From contig NZ_KB235896.1 in NCBI RefSeq assembly GCF_000332135.1, forward strand, positions 2,995,321-3,059,320: DNA of 64,000 bases. Direction: 5' to 3'. Numbering within the stretch: the first letter of the stretch is position 1; each line of letters starts with the position of its first letter. Origin of the DNA: Anabaena sp. PCC 7108. Its GTDB lineage: Bacteria > Cyanobacteriota > Cyanobacteriia > Cyanobacteriales > Nostocaceae. The notes under the pieces were generated by a model, which saw nothing but the letters and a program-made list of their open reading frames with translations, was not told where the DNA came from and ran no database searches. Positions 8,547 to 17,091 of the stretch are shown piece after piece. Made by a program: the position numbers and the translations under genes.

Positions 8547-10151
8547 TTATTCATCTTCAATAGCTCGGTCATAGATTGTTTGTAAAAAAGGTGACAGTTC
8601 TTTATTTAACCTACCTGCACGGACAAACTCAGCATAGGTATCAGCTTCAATTGCCAGTAGTTCTCCTCGCAGTTCTGCGGTTGTAAATTCCAGCAAATTT
8701 GGGTATTCATCCAGTAACTTGTCAATTTTTTCTTGTAAAAGCGTAATTTCTCCTGAAAGCAGCGTCTTCTGGTAGCGATAAAACTCTGGCTGAATTCCCG
8801 GACGCTTTTGTGATGTTTCTAAATATTCCAGCGCCCTTTGGAGAGCAACTTGACGGGCAATTGCTTCCGTATATTTTTGACGTAGCGGTTGAGAACCTAA
8901 CAGTTGTAGTTTTTCTAACAATGGTTGGATGGTTAAACCCTGTACTAATAGTGTAAATAAAACTACTCCAAATACTGTAGCAATAATTTCTTCTCTGTGA
9001 GGAAGTATGACTGGGACACTCAAAGCTAGGGCAATGGAGACAGACCCGCGTAGCCCACCCCACGTTAATACAGTTTGTTCAGATAAAAGAATTTCGGATT
9101 TAGCCAACCAGTTACTGAGACTGCTTAAGGAATAAATAGATACTGCCCGTGCCACAATCATGGCTGCGATTGTGACTGCAATAGTTGTTAGATTATCTCC
9201 TAAAACGGCAAAGCGAATTTGATCGCCAATTAAGAGAAAAACAATCGAATTCACAAAAAAAGCTAGAAATTCCCAAAATTCAGTCACAATAATCCGTGTG
9301 CGCGGATTCATGCCAATGCGCGAGCCAAAGTTGCCTAAAATTAAGGCTGTGGTCACTACTCCAATGACTCCAGAACCACCTAAATGTTCTGTAATTAAGT
9401 AAGTGCTATAGGCAGAAACTAAGGTGAGAGACTGTTCTACTAATGGTAAGTCGAAACGTTGTGTGAGGTAGGAAATACCAAACCCACTTAGTCCTCCAAC
9501 AGCCATACCAATGCCTACTACCTGACAAAATTCCAATAACGCAGACTGTAAGTCCAGTTTGGCATTACCTAACGGCAGAGCAACTAGTAACCCAAAAGCG
9601 ACAACGGCCATGCCATCATTAAATAAACTTTCTCCTTCCATTAATGTTGTTAGACGTTTGCTTGCTCCTAGTTCCCGAAACAGAGCTGTTACCGAAACTG
9701 GATCAGTTGCTGATAGACTAGCTCCAACTAATAGCGCAATACTCAGTTCAAGTCCAGCGAATTGATGAAGAGCGAGTGCTACTCCGGCAATAGAAATTAC
9801 CACCCCAATTACTGCATACAGACAAATAGGTAACAAATCCCGCTGTAAGTTTGACCACTTTAAATTCCAAGCAGCTTCAAACAGTAATGGTGGTAGGAAA
9901 ATCACAAGAATCAATTCCGGGGAGAGATTTACCAACCGCACATTTACGAATGCTAACCCTAATCCCACAATGACCAGCAGAAGTGTGTAAGGGATGCGAC
10001 GCAACCAACTAAAAATTTGTGGTAGTGTTGCTACACCTAAAGAGACAGAGAGTACTAGTAGAAATTGCTTGAGTTGTTCAGCAATTATGACATCACCCAT
10101 GGCAGGATCTAATGTCATCATAGTCTTCCAGTGGAATAAAATATTTAGCAT
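8547..10151 (-). CDS. Na+/H+ antiporter, CPA1 (NhaP/NhaS) family
   Basis: A polytopic membrane exchanger of 534 residues, with about 12 hydrophobic segments from residue 25 to 405 and a soluble C-terminal tail of about 120 residues. The CPA1 ion-site signature is present: SLSATDPVSVTALFRELG followed by LMEGESLFNDGMAVV. LTWGGLRGSVSIALALS is the later conserved segment with its Arg. It is expected to exchange Na+ (or K+) for H+ in the plasma membrane for pH and salt balance. ATG 10151 is preferred over TTG 10154; several further Mets near the N-terminus leave the exact start open. Confidence 0.92.
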   Translation of the reverse strand: MLNILFHWKTMMTLDPAMGDVIIAEQLKQFLLVLSVSLGVATLPQIFSWLRRIPYTLLLVIVGLGLAFVNVRLVNLSPELILVIFLPPLLFEAAWNLKWSNLQRDLLPICLYAVIGVVISIAGVALALHQFAGLELSIALLVGASLSATDPVSVTALFRELGASKRLTTLMEGESLFNDGMAVVAFGLLVALPLGNAKLDLQSALLEFCQVVGIGMAVGGLSGFGISYLTQRFDLPLVEQSLTLVSAYSTYLITEHLGGSGVIGVVTTALILGNFGSRIGMNPRTRIIVTEFWEFLAFFVNSIVFLLIGDQIRFAVLGDNLTTIAVTIAAMIVARAVSIYSLSSLSNWLAKSEILLSEQTVLTWGGLRGSVSIALALSVPVILPHREEIIATVFGVVLFTLLVQGLTIQPLLEKLQLLGSQPLRQKYTEAIARQVALQRALEYLETSQKRPGIQPEFYRYQKTLLSGEITLLQEKIDKLLDEYPNLLEFTTAELRGELLAIEADTYAEFVRAGRLNKELSPFLQTIYDRAIEDE

Positions 10152-10413
10152 CAATGAAAATAGAGTTATTTACTAAGTAGCCATCATGAACTGCGTACAC
10201 CAGAACACATGAAAAAAAACTTCTTATTCCCCTCCACGAAACAGCGGGGAGGGGTTAGGGCTGGGGTCTTATTTTCAAGTCAGGTAAGCGAAAATAAATC
10301 AAACCATGTTAAGTGAGGTAGCAAATTTGGACATTGGCTCTTAAGTTAGGACTCAATCCCTAACTACAAACCTTTCATTTACCTTACTCTACTTAGAATC
10401 AACCTTGCTATTA
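10152..10413. other. Gene-free spacer upstream of the antiporter
   Basis: Holds a G/C hairpin at about 10232-10256 (CCCCTCC and GGAGGGG) within a common cyanobacterial repeat, otherwise AT-rich sequence. The antiporter promoter should be here; no clear -10/-35 is claimed. Confidence 0.4.
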
Positions 10414-10510
10414 CAGCACTTCCCGGTGTTATGAAGTACAAGAACCCCACCCCCAACCCCCGCAAGCGATGAGGGGGCTAAGATGTACTTCATAAGAGTG
10501 GAAACCGCTG
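10414..10510. mobile_element. 97-bp MITE-like element
   Basis: Imperfect terminal inverted repeats of about 26 bp: CAGCACTTCCCGGTGTTATG at the left and CATAAGAGTGGAAACCGCTG at the right, with GAAGTACA/TGTACTTC as the exact inner part. The core is a C-rich then GAGGGGG segment. No coding capacity. Confidence 0.5.
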
Positions 10511-10576
10511 TATCACCTCTTTGTGTCTGTACTTGGTACGCAACTGAAGCGACTCGGGGTGATCAAAAAAAGATCA

Positions 10577-10600
10577 ATAAAAAACCCGCTTACGCAGGTT
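10577..10600 (-). terminator. Rho-independent terminator of the small gene
   Basis: On the minus strand AACCTGC, loop GTAA, GCGGGTT (one G:U pair) is followed directly by a T-run. It sits 38 bp after the stop of the 51-residue gene. Confidence 0.8.
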
Positions 10601-10637
10601 AACACACAACAAAACTATGAACATTGAATATTTAATA

Positions 10638-10793
10638 TTAACTATAAGTCGCCATCTCTGCTTCCAACTGACGAATCAGCTTTTCGTCGGATTTGGCTTT
10701 AGCGACTTCCAAGCGATGTTCTAGACTTTTCTGAATATTCTGTCTGTGCGCTTCTTCGGCTTTTTGAACTGTTTGTAGTCTATCTCTACTCAT
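10638..10793 (-). CDS. Conserved-looking small charged protein, 51 aa
   Basis: Starts MSRDRLQTVQKAEEAHRQNI and ends RQLEAEMATYS. It is rich in Glu, Lys, Arg and Gln and is predicted to be one long helix, perhaps a coiled coil. It is supported by a strong ribosome binding site (AAAGGAG 8 nt before ATG 10793) and by a good intrinsic terminator 38 bp after its stop, so it is probably a monocistronic real gene. I do not recognise a named family and give no function. The divergent neighbour is the SAM hydroxide adenosyltransferase at 10919, with 125 bp between the two starts holding both promoters. Confidence 0.75.
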   Translation of the reverse strand: MSRDRLQTVQKAEEAHRQNIQKSLEHRLEVAKAKSDEKLIRQLEAEMATYS

Positions 10794-10918
10794 AGCAATA
10801 ACTCCTTTATGTTGATTTTTACGTCATGCAACTGTAACATAACACAAGTTTTGTAACTGTTGTTACAGAAAATTATATTGAAATATATATTAATAGTCAA
10901 GCTTTGTTTGATCAGCAA

Positions 10919-11716
10919 ATGAGTCAACCAAAAATTCTGACTTTATTGAGCGATTTTGGCGACAACGATGTTTATGTTGCGGTAATGAAGGGAGTAATTT
11001 CCCAAATTAATCCAGGTTTGAAGTTAGTGGACTTGACGCACCAGATTCCTCCTCAAAACTTAGCCGCAGCCAGATTTTGCTTGATGAATGCCTATCCTTA
11101 TTTCCCCGTTGGTACAGTCCATTTAGCAGTTGTCGATCCGGGTGTGGGTAGTCAAAGGAGAGCGATCGCATTACAATTAGCTCAAGGTTTTCTTATCGGC
11201 CCCGATAACGGCATTTTTAGTGGTATAACCAGCAAAAATCAGGTTATTAAAGCAGTAGAGCTTACAAATCTTAACTATTGGCGCACATCCCAACCTAGCA
11301 GCACTTTTCACGGTAGAGATATCTTTGCACCAGTAGCAGCGCATCTAGCAAATGGTGTATCTTTGCAAGAATTAGGAAGGGAAATCAATCCTACAACTTT
11401 AGTAAAATTAGATATTGGTGAATGCTTCGAGACAGCTACAGGTGTAACAGGCTGCATTCAATATATAGACCATTTTGGCAATTTAGTTAGCAACATTCCC
11501 GGCAGTTATGTACAAGGGAAAACCTGGAGTGTAAAAGTAGCAAATTTAACAATGCCAGGATGTGAAACCTACAGTGATGTACAAAACCAGGAAGCTTTAG
11601 CTTTAGTTGGTAGTCACGGTTGGGTAGAAATTGCGATTAATAGCGGTAATGCATATATGCAATTGCAGATTAATTGGCAAGATACCCTACACGTCTTGTT
11701 TTTGCAATCTTGCTAA
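10919..11716 (+). CDS. SAM hydroxide adenosyltransferase (DUF62 family)
   Basis: Members hydrolyse S-adenosylmethionine to adenosine and methionine by attack of hydroxide and are related to fluorinase. Signatures: TLLSDFGDNDVYVAVMKGVI near the N-terminus, the substrate Asp and Thr region DLTHQIPPQN, VDPGVGSQRR, GPDNGIFSG, FHGRDIFAPVAAHLANG and YIDHFGNLVSNIP. The hydroxide-binding Asp-His-Arg set typical of the hydrolases appears as VDPGVG, FHGRD. ATG 10919 (MSQPKILTL) is preferred over TTG 10904. It is 265 residues, the family's usual length. It stands alone on the plus strand. Confidence 0.9.
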   Translation: MSQPKILTLLSDFGDNDVYVAVMKGVISQINPGLKLVDLTHQIPPQNLAAARFCLMNAYPYFPVGTVHLAVVDPGVGSQRRAIALQLAQGFLIGPDNGIFSGITSKNQVIKAVELTNLNYWRTSQPSSTFHGRDIFAPVAAHLANGVSLQELGREINPTTLVKLDIGECFETATGVTGCIQYIDHFGNLVSNIPGSYVQGKTWSVKVANLTMPGCETYSDVQNQEALALVGSHGWVEIAINSGNAYMQLQINWQDTLHVLFLQSC

Positions 11717-11766
11717 TTTATACTATGAGTGTTAGAGGATATTGATTCAATAAGAACGTCAGAATC

Positions 11767-12010
11767 AGGATATCCAGGATTAAAGGATTTACAGGATGTT
11801 TAATTGTGGTTGGTTTTCTTTTTTGTAAAAATCCTGATTTAGACACAAAATACCATCTAATACCGTCTGAGGAAATTGTCAAACTGACCTTATATGCCGA
11901 CACAGATTGCTATGATAATTTAATCATAACCCAAACTAGAAAATTGTCAAGGGGTTGTTAATAATATTCAGACAAAAAAATCCTGTAAATCCTCAAATCC
12001 TGGACATCCT
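11767..12010. repeat. Imperfect inverted repeat pair about 180 bp apart
   Basis: AGGATATCCAGGATTAAAGG at 11767 onward pairs with the reverse complement of AAATCCTGGACATCCT (ending at 12010); GGATTTACAGGAT is shared exactly by both arms. The interior (about 11800-11980) has no gene I can support. It may be a decayed MITE or an IS remnant. This fills most of the gap 11717-12158. Confidence 0.5.
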
Positions 12011-12158
12011 AATTCAGACAATTAAAACGTTAAAATAAACAAATAATCACTTGGTATCATATCGTGATAATTACTCAAAAATTAGCATCTGAAGAAAACA
12101 TCTCAAATGAGCTAGAATAGCTATATAAGCCTGTTGAAAATATGATCCATTATTGAAT

Positions 12159-12815
12159 ATGACTACACAACCATTATCTGCGCCAGAAGTATATCAAGGA
12201 CAGTTTGGGGATTTTACAATTACCAAGAGCGATCGCACAGGTGTGATTATCTATCGTACAGGTTTAATGGTCGCTGCTGTTAGTTTTGCCATTGGTAGCG
12301 GGTTAGCCTTATTTTATCCTCAATCTGCTGCTATCCAAGCCATTACCCCACTTTACACCTGTTTTAGTCTTGCACTTGGTGTCAGTTTATTAACTATTCA
12401 CATATATATGAAATTGCTGCACCAAATCTTACAGCTTTTCTGGATCATTGGTAGCATTTCCGCTTTTATTTTCGGACATTTTGATAGTCAGCCTTTTGCA
12501 ATAACGATTTACAATCAACCCTTAACTATATTTGGGATTGGTTTTACCTTTGCCGCGTTAACAGGTATTTTCTTCAAAGAAGGTTTTTGCTTTCATCGTT
12601 TAGAAACTAAAATCTTAACTCCCCTTGTTCCCTTACTTTTATTAGGACATTTAACAGGAATTTTATCAACTCAAGCCGAACAGGTTTTATTAGGAATTTG
12701 GGCGATTTTATTTCTAGTCTTTGCATTGCGGAAAACAATCCAAAATATTCCTGATGATATTGGGGATAAATCTGTATTTGATTATTTAGAAAATCAACGT
12801 GAAGCGAAAGTTTAA
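12159..12815 (+). CDS. DUF2301 integral membrane protein
   Basis: A 218-residue protein with about six to seven hydrophobic segments: around VIIYRTGLMVAAVSFAIGSG, ITPLYTCFSLALGVSLLTI, LFWIIGSISAFIFGH, FGIGFTFAALTGIFF, LTPLVPLLLLGHLTGIL and VLLGIWAILFLVFALRK. The conserved FFKEGFCFHRLE lies in a loop. The family is found in cyanobacteria and plastids and has no known function. ATG 12159 is preferred over TTG 12153. It lies 36 bp before the peroxiredoxin and may share its transcript. Confidence 0.85.
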   Translation: MTTQPLSAPEVYQGQFGDFTITKSDRTGVIIYRTGLMVAAVSFAIGSGLALFYPQSAAIQAITPLYTCFSLALGVSLLTIHIYMKLLHQILQLFWIIGSISAFIFGHFDSQPFAITIYNQPLTIFGIGFTFAALTGIFFKEGFCFHRLETKILTPLVPLLLLGHLTGILSTQAEQVLLGIWAILFLVFALRKTIQNIPDDIGDKSVFDYLENQREAKV

Positions 12816-12851
12816 ATTAGACAAAATCCTGATTTAACCAATTCCATAACA

Positions 12852-13412
12852 ATGACAGATAATCTCTATAAATTACCCCAAAATCTTTTACCACCAGTTG
12901 ATGATGGGACTTGTAACCATCTTTTGGGAATGCAAATTTCTTCTGTTCCCTTGATGTCAACGACAGGAAAAATAGTGGATTTAGCCAGCCTAAGTGCAAG
13001 AACTGTTGTATACTGTTATCCACGCACTGGCAGACCAGATCAAGATTTACCTCAGGGTTGGAATGACATTCCGGGAGCTAGGGGATGTACACCACAATCC
13101 TGCGCGTTTAGAGACCATTATCAAGATTTACAAACACTTGGAACCAAGGTTTTTGGTCTTAGCACCCAAAATACAGAATATCAACAAGAGGTCGTTAGAA
13201 GGCTTCACCTCCCCTTTGAATTATTGAGTGATTGGAAATTAGCTTTTACAAAAGCCTTAAAATTACCAACTTTTGAAATAGAGTCGATGACTTTGATCAA
13301 AAGATTAACACTAATTCTCTGCAATGGGAAAATTGAAAAAGTGTTTTATCCTGTATTTCCACCTGATAAAAATGCGGAACAAGTAATTGAGTGGCTTTCA
13401 AAAAACCAGTAA
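12852..13412 (+). CDS. PrxQ-like peroxiredoxin (redoxin family)
   Basis: A 186-residue thioredoxin-fold peroxidase. VVYCYPRTGRPDQDLPQGW is followed by PGARGCTPQSCAFRDHY, where the Cys of GC is the peroxidatic residue and the Cys five positions later is the resolving one, the arrangement of PrxQ/BCP enzymes. VFGLSTQNTEYQQEVVRRL and PFELLSDWKLAF are the expected later elements. It would reduce H2O2 or organic peroxides using thioredoxin. The insertion RTGRPDQDLPQG before the active site is longer than in classical PrxQ, marking a cyanobacterial subgroup. dprA starts 18 bp after the stop, suggesting co-transcription. Confidence 0.85.
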   Translation: MTDNLYKLPQNLLPPVDDGTCNHLLGMQISSVPLMSTTGKIVDLASLSARTVVYCYPRTGRPDQDLPQGWNDIPGARGCTPQSCAFRDHYQDLQTLGTKVFGLSTQNTEYQQEVVRRLHLPFELLSDWKLAFTKALKLPTFEIESMTLIKRLTLILCNGKIEKVFYPVFPPDKNAEQVIEWLSKNQ

Positions 13413-13430
13413 TCAATATGAGATAGACAA

Positions 13431-14555
13431 GTGACAGAAGAACGTAAATATTGGTTAGCTTGGTCGCAACTTTCTGGAATTGGTCCAATATTACTGCAAC
13501 GATTACAACAGCATTTTGGTAATTTAGAAACTGCTTGGAAAGCTAGTCCTGGGGAATTGCGAAAAGTTGAAGGTTTTGGATTTCAAACATTAGAAAAAGT
13601 CGTCCAACAGAGAAACCGTTTAAATCCAGAAGAACTACTTACCAAACACCAACAAACAAATCCCAATTTTTGGACACCAGCAGACGCAGAATATCCCCAA
13701 TTGCTGCGAGAAATCCCCAGTCCACCACCACTTTTATATTATCGGGGTGAAGTTGATTTACAGGAAAATTCAGGACAAAAACCCTTAGTGGGAATTGTGG
13801 GAACTCGTCAACCTACAGAATACGGAATTAAATGGACTCGTCAAATTAGTACCGCTTTAGCAAAAAATGGTTTTACCGTTGTTTCGGGAATGGCCGAAGG
13901 AATAGACACCGAAAGTCATTCAGCAGCAATGAAAGCGGGAGGAAGAACAATAGCAGTTGTGGGAACAGGTGTAGATGTTATTTATCCCCATAAAAATCGA
14001 GATTTATATAAACAGATTTTGACATCTGGAATAGTAATTAGTGAATATCCTGCCAAAACTGCACCTAACCGCACCCATTTTCCCCGTCGCAATCGCATTA
14101 TTGCCGGTTTAAGTCGGGCGGTATTAGTAATGGAAGCACCGATAAAATCAGGTGCATTAATTACAGCAACTTATGCGAATGAATTTTGTCGAGATGTTTA
14201 CGCTTTACCGGGAAGAGTTGATGATCAACCATCACAAGGTTGTTTAAAATTAATTAGTCAAGGTGCGGGTTTAATAAATCAAGAACTGAGTGAATTATTA
14301 ATCATGCTGGGAGCAATTCCCCAAATAGATGTAGAAATACCCATAGTTAAATCGACTCCTGTACCTGATTTATCACCAGAATTGCAACAGGTAATAGATA
14401 CCTTAGCTATTGATGCTTTATCCTTTGATTTTATTATTCAAAAAACAGGTATGAATGCTGCTTTAGTTTCTAGTTCTTTATTACAATTAGAACTCATGGG
14501 TTTAGTATCGCAATTACCAGGAATGCGATATCAAAAACTCAAAGAAAACTGGTAA
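13431..14555 (+). CDS. dprA: DNA-processing protein DprA
   Basis: DprA binds incoming single-stranded DNA during natural transformation and loads RecA. The protein has 374 residues. It has an N-terminal helix-hairpin-helix (LSGIGPILLQRLQQHFG), the Rossmann domain with VGIVGTRQPTEYG, VVSGMAEGIDTESHSAAM, VVGTGVDVIYPHKNRDLY and FPRRNRIIAGLSRAVLVMEA, and a C-terminal winged-helix domain (about residues 310-374). Translation starts at GTG 13431, where MTEERKYWLAWSQL fits the family. The ORF ends just as an (ATTACGA)n repeat begins; the last residues are unaffected. Confidence 0.96.
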   Translation: MTEERKYWLAWSQLSGIGPILLQRLQQHFGNLETAWKASPGELRKVEGFGFQTLEKVVQQRNRLNPEELLTKHQQTNPNFWTPADAEYPQLLREIPSPPPLLYYRGEVDLQENSGQKPLVGIVGTRQPTEYGIKWTRQISTALAKNGFTVVSGMAEGIDTESHSAAMKAGGRTIAVVGTGVDVIYPHKNRDLYKQILTSGIVISEYPAKTAPNRTHFPRRNRIIAGLSRAVLVMEAPIKSGALITATYANEFCRDVYALPGRVDDQPSQGCLKLISQGAGLINQELSELLIMLGAIPQIDVEIPIVKSTPVPDLSPELQQVIDTLAIDALSFDFIIQKTGMNAALVSSSLLQLELMGLVSQLPGMRYQKLKENW

Positions 14556-14619
14556 TTACGAATTACGAATTACGAATTACGAACTACGAATTACGAATTA
14601 CGAATTACGAATTACGAAT
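14554..14619. repeat. Heptamer tandem repeat (ATTACGA)n
   Basis: About nine copies of AATTACG with one variant (AACTACG) fill the whole space between the convergent dprA and serine hydrolase stops. Confidence 0.9.
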
Positions 14620-16197
14620 TCATTGTGGTGGATAATATTGTGGAGTCATCACAGGGGCTTGATAAGTACCCATAGGCACATTATTAACCATCCCATTAGG
14701 GACAACAGGATTCATTACTTGGGGTTGAATAAAAGGTTGTACAGGTACTTGAAAATTAGTGGTAGGTAGATTATTTGTGGGAGTGCGAGGAGTGACAGCA
14801 CTTTGACTAAATTGTTGGTAAGCAGCAGCAGAGATGGAACTGATCAGTTTTTCAGCGCGAGGATCGTTAGTCGGGCGTTGTACCATAACTGTAGCTATGT
14901 AGCGCTTACCAGAGGGGATATCAATCAAACCGGCATCTGCCAACATGGTGGCAATATCACCTGTTTTATGGTATGCTCTCGAGCCTTGTCCTAAACCAGA
15001 GGGTAAGAGATTATCTCTCTCTGTGCGACTCATAATATTTAACATCAGATCACGCGATCGCATACTCACAATATTTCCCTGATTGATCATAAAGATCAAA
15101 TTTCCCAATTCTCTGGGACTGGTGGTATTTGTTCCTTGCAAATCCGGGAGTGAATTACGAATCATTGTAGTGGTCAATCCCCAAGTGCGAAAACGCTCAT
15201 TCAGTACATCCTTACCTCCCAGTCTAGCAATGAGCATATTTGTCGCTGTGTTATCGCTGATAGTAATCATTTTTGTAGCGATTTCCAGCGTTGTGTATTG
15301 AGTACCGACACGGTTAGACTTTAAAGTTCCAGAACCACCTGCAATCATCTCTTGTTGCAGAGTCAGCATTTCATCCAGACGGATTTTTCCCGCATCTACA
15401 TCCTGAAAAAGAGCAATTAAAATTGGCACTTTAATCGTGCTGGCCGCAGAAAAACTAGCATTGCTATTAATATCTACATAAGCCCCTGTATCCAAATCCA
15501 CTATAAACACCCCAGGAGTCAGATTTGGCGATGCTGTTGCCAGATTCTGGACAGATGTTTTCAAAGGGATTATTTCTTGGGATAGGTATAGGCTGGGAGT
15601 TGTGACAGAAGAATTAGATTGTGTTTGAGATTGCCCATTAGTCTGAGATGGGGAAGCAGGGGCTATAGTGATGCGATTAGCAGGATCTAAAACTGACAAC
15701 AGCGTACCGACAATTGCACCGAGTCCAACTCCAACAATCAACAACCGCAACGAATACAATATCGTTCTGGCCATTGGCTTTAGCTGCGTCTTCCGGGAGC
15801 TGCGTCGGTCTATTTTTGGCTTTCCTTGTTTTTTAACACGCACTGTTTTAAACTTGACAGTACCTGGTTGAGCCATCTTACCCTTGGGGATGGGTTTCAC
15901 CGCTGACGGCATTACTACCTTGGAAGGAGGTCTTCGCCCCCCAGTCGGAAGTGTAGGCGGACTGATACTATTATTTAGGCGTGTTATTGCCACAGATTCG
16001 CCTCGATTGGTAGCCTGTTGCTGGTTCTTGACTGGTTTTGGTACTGCCTTTTGGACTGGGCGAGGACGGCGACGACGCTCTCTAGGTTGCCGTCGTGAGA
16101 CAGCTATTAGTTTGTCACTTGATTCTGACACAGCTACTCCTTGTGACCCACTCGACTTTGTTTGTTGTAAACGTTCGACCCAAAATTGACTATTCAT
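14620..16197 (-). CDS. Membrane-anchored serine hydrolase, beta-lactamase class A fold
   Basis: 525 residues. Residues 1-145 are basic and Arg/Pro/Lys-rich (RRQPRERRRRPRPVQK), 146-170 form one membrane segment, and 225-460 are a penicillin-binding serine hydrolase domain outside the membrane. The active-site motifs are S253-T-I-K256, S314-D-N316 and K411-T-G413. The omega-loop region (PDLQGTNTTSPREL) lacks a clear Glu166 as in true class A beta-lactamases, so a role in peptidoglycan or slow hydrolysis is as likely as antibiotic resistance. A Pro/Gln/Asn-rich tail ends the protein. It converges with dprA. Confidence 0.85.
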   Translation of the reverse strand: MNSQFWVERLQQTKSSGSQGVAVSESSDKLIAVSRRQPRERRRRPRPVQKAVPKPVKNQQQATNRGESVAITRLNNSISPPTLPTGGRRPPSKVVMPSAVKPIPKGKMAQPGTVKFKTVRVKKQGKPKIDRRSSRKTQLKPMARTILYSLRLLIVGVGLGAIVGTLLSVLDPANRITIAPASPSQTNGQSQTQSNSSVTTPSLYLSQEIIPLKTSVQNLATASPNLTPGVFIVDLDTGAYVDINSNASFSAASTIKVPILIALFQDVDAGKIRLDEMLTLQQEMIAGGSGTLKSNRVGTQYTTLEIATKMITISDNTATNMLIARLGGKDVLNERFRTWGLTTTMIRNSLPDLQGTNTTSPRELGNLIFMINQGNIVSMRSRDLMLNIMSRTERDNLLPSGLGQGSRAYHKTGDIATMLADAGLIDIPSGKRYIATVMVQRPTNDPRAEKLISSISAAAYQQFSQSAVTPRTPTNNLPTTNFQVPVQPFIQPQVMNPVVPNGMVNNVPMGTYQAPVMTPQYYPPQ

Positions 16198-16305
16198 GCA
16201 CCTTGATACTCAGATCGCTGTTGTGGAACTAAGTAGCTTTTTTTTGTTTAGTGTAAGTCATATTAATCCTTTTGGGTGATGATTGCGTAGATATTCAGCC
16301 ATTAA

Positions 16306-17046
16306 TTACAATTTTTCTGGTTGAATACGATTGTTGATTGCCCATTCTACTTGTCGCAAAATCCCCCGCAGCATAGCGACTTCAGCAGTTTTGATGTGAG
16401 CGCGATTGTATAAATAACGAAATTTTTCCATTCGACTAGCGGCAGTATGGGGATAGAGATAACCTATGGATAAGAGTAGAGATTCTAATTCTTGGTAGTA
16501 AGGTTCCAGGACATCCAAGGGTGCTATTTCTGTAGGAGGTAGCTTCTGAGTGACGACTACTTCTGCTAATTGAGACAATTCGTAACAACAAATAGCCACA
16601 GCGGTAGCCAAATTCAGGGATGGATAATTGGGACTCGTGGGGATGAAAATTAACTTTTGGGCATAATTTAATTCCTCATTGCTTAATCCTCGGTCTTCTC
16701 TGCCAAAAATTAAAGCTACGGGCTGTTCTGGTTCTGCTAATAACCAAGGTAAGGCAGTGCGAGGGCTTTCTTGGGGGATTTCTCCACTGTAATCACGGCC
16801 AATGGTAGCGATCGCGCGGACACATCCCTGCAATGCTTGTGGTAATGTCTCTACTATAACCGCAGATTCTAAAATCTCCTGAGCATGAACTGCCATCTTT
16901 AAGGCATCATCATCATAGCGATCGCACTGTGGATTTACCAATACTAAATTACATAAGCCAAAATTTTTCATCACTCTGGCAATTGAACCTAAATTTAAGG
17001 GTCCTGCTGGCTCTACTAATACAATTCTGATTCCAGCCCCACCCAT
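16306..17046 (-). CDS. RNA 2'-O-methyltransferase, TrmH family group 1 (TrmJ-like)
   Basis: A SPOUT-fold methylase of 246 residues that probably methylates the ribose of tRNA (TrmJ acts on position 32) using SAM. Motif 1 is PLNLGSIARVMKNFGL near residue 18, motif 2 LIFGREDRGLSNEEL near 120, and motif 3 IPTSPNYPSLNLATAVAICC near 140, which form the trefoil knot. The frame is open to 17076, but AGGAGG sits 7 nt before ATG 17046, which is therefore chosen. The hybrid kinase gene ends 45 bp upstream on the same strand, so they may be co-transcribed although unrelated in function. Confidence 0.9.
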   Translation of the reverse strand: MGGAGIRIVLVEPAGPLNLGSIARVMKNFGLCNLVLVNPQCDRYDDDALKMAVHAQEILESAVIVETLPQALQGCVRAIATIGRDYSGEIPQESPRTALPWLLAEPEQPVALIFGREDRGLSNEELNYAQKLIFIPTSPNYPSLNLATAVAICCYELSQLAEVVVTQKLPPTEIAPLDVLEPYYQELESLLLSIGYLYPHTAASRMEKFRYLYNRAHIKTAEVAMLRGILRQVEWAINNRIQPEKL

Positions 17047-17091
17047 ACTTTGCCTCCTACCGTTGGATACCACCACCGAGCATCCTTGGTA

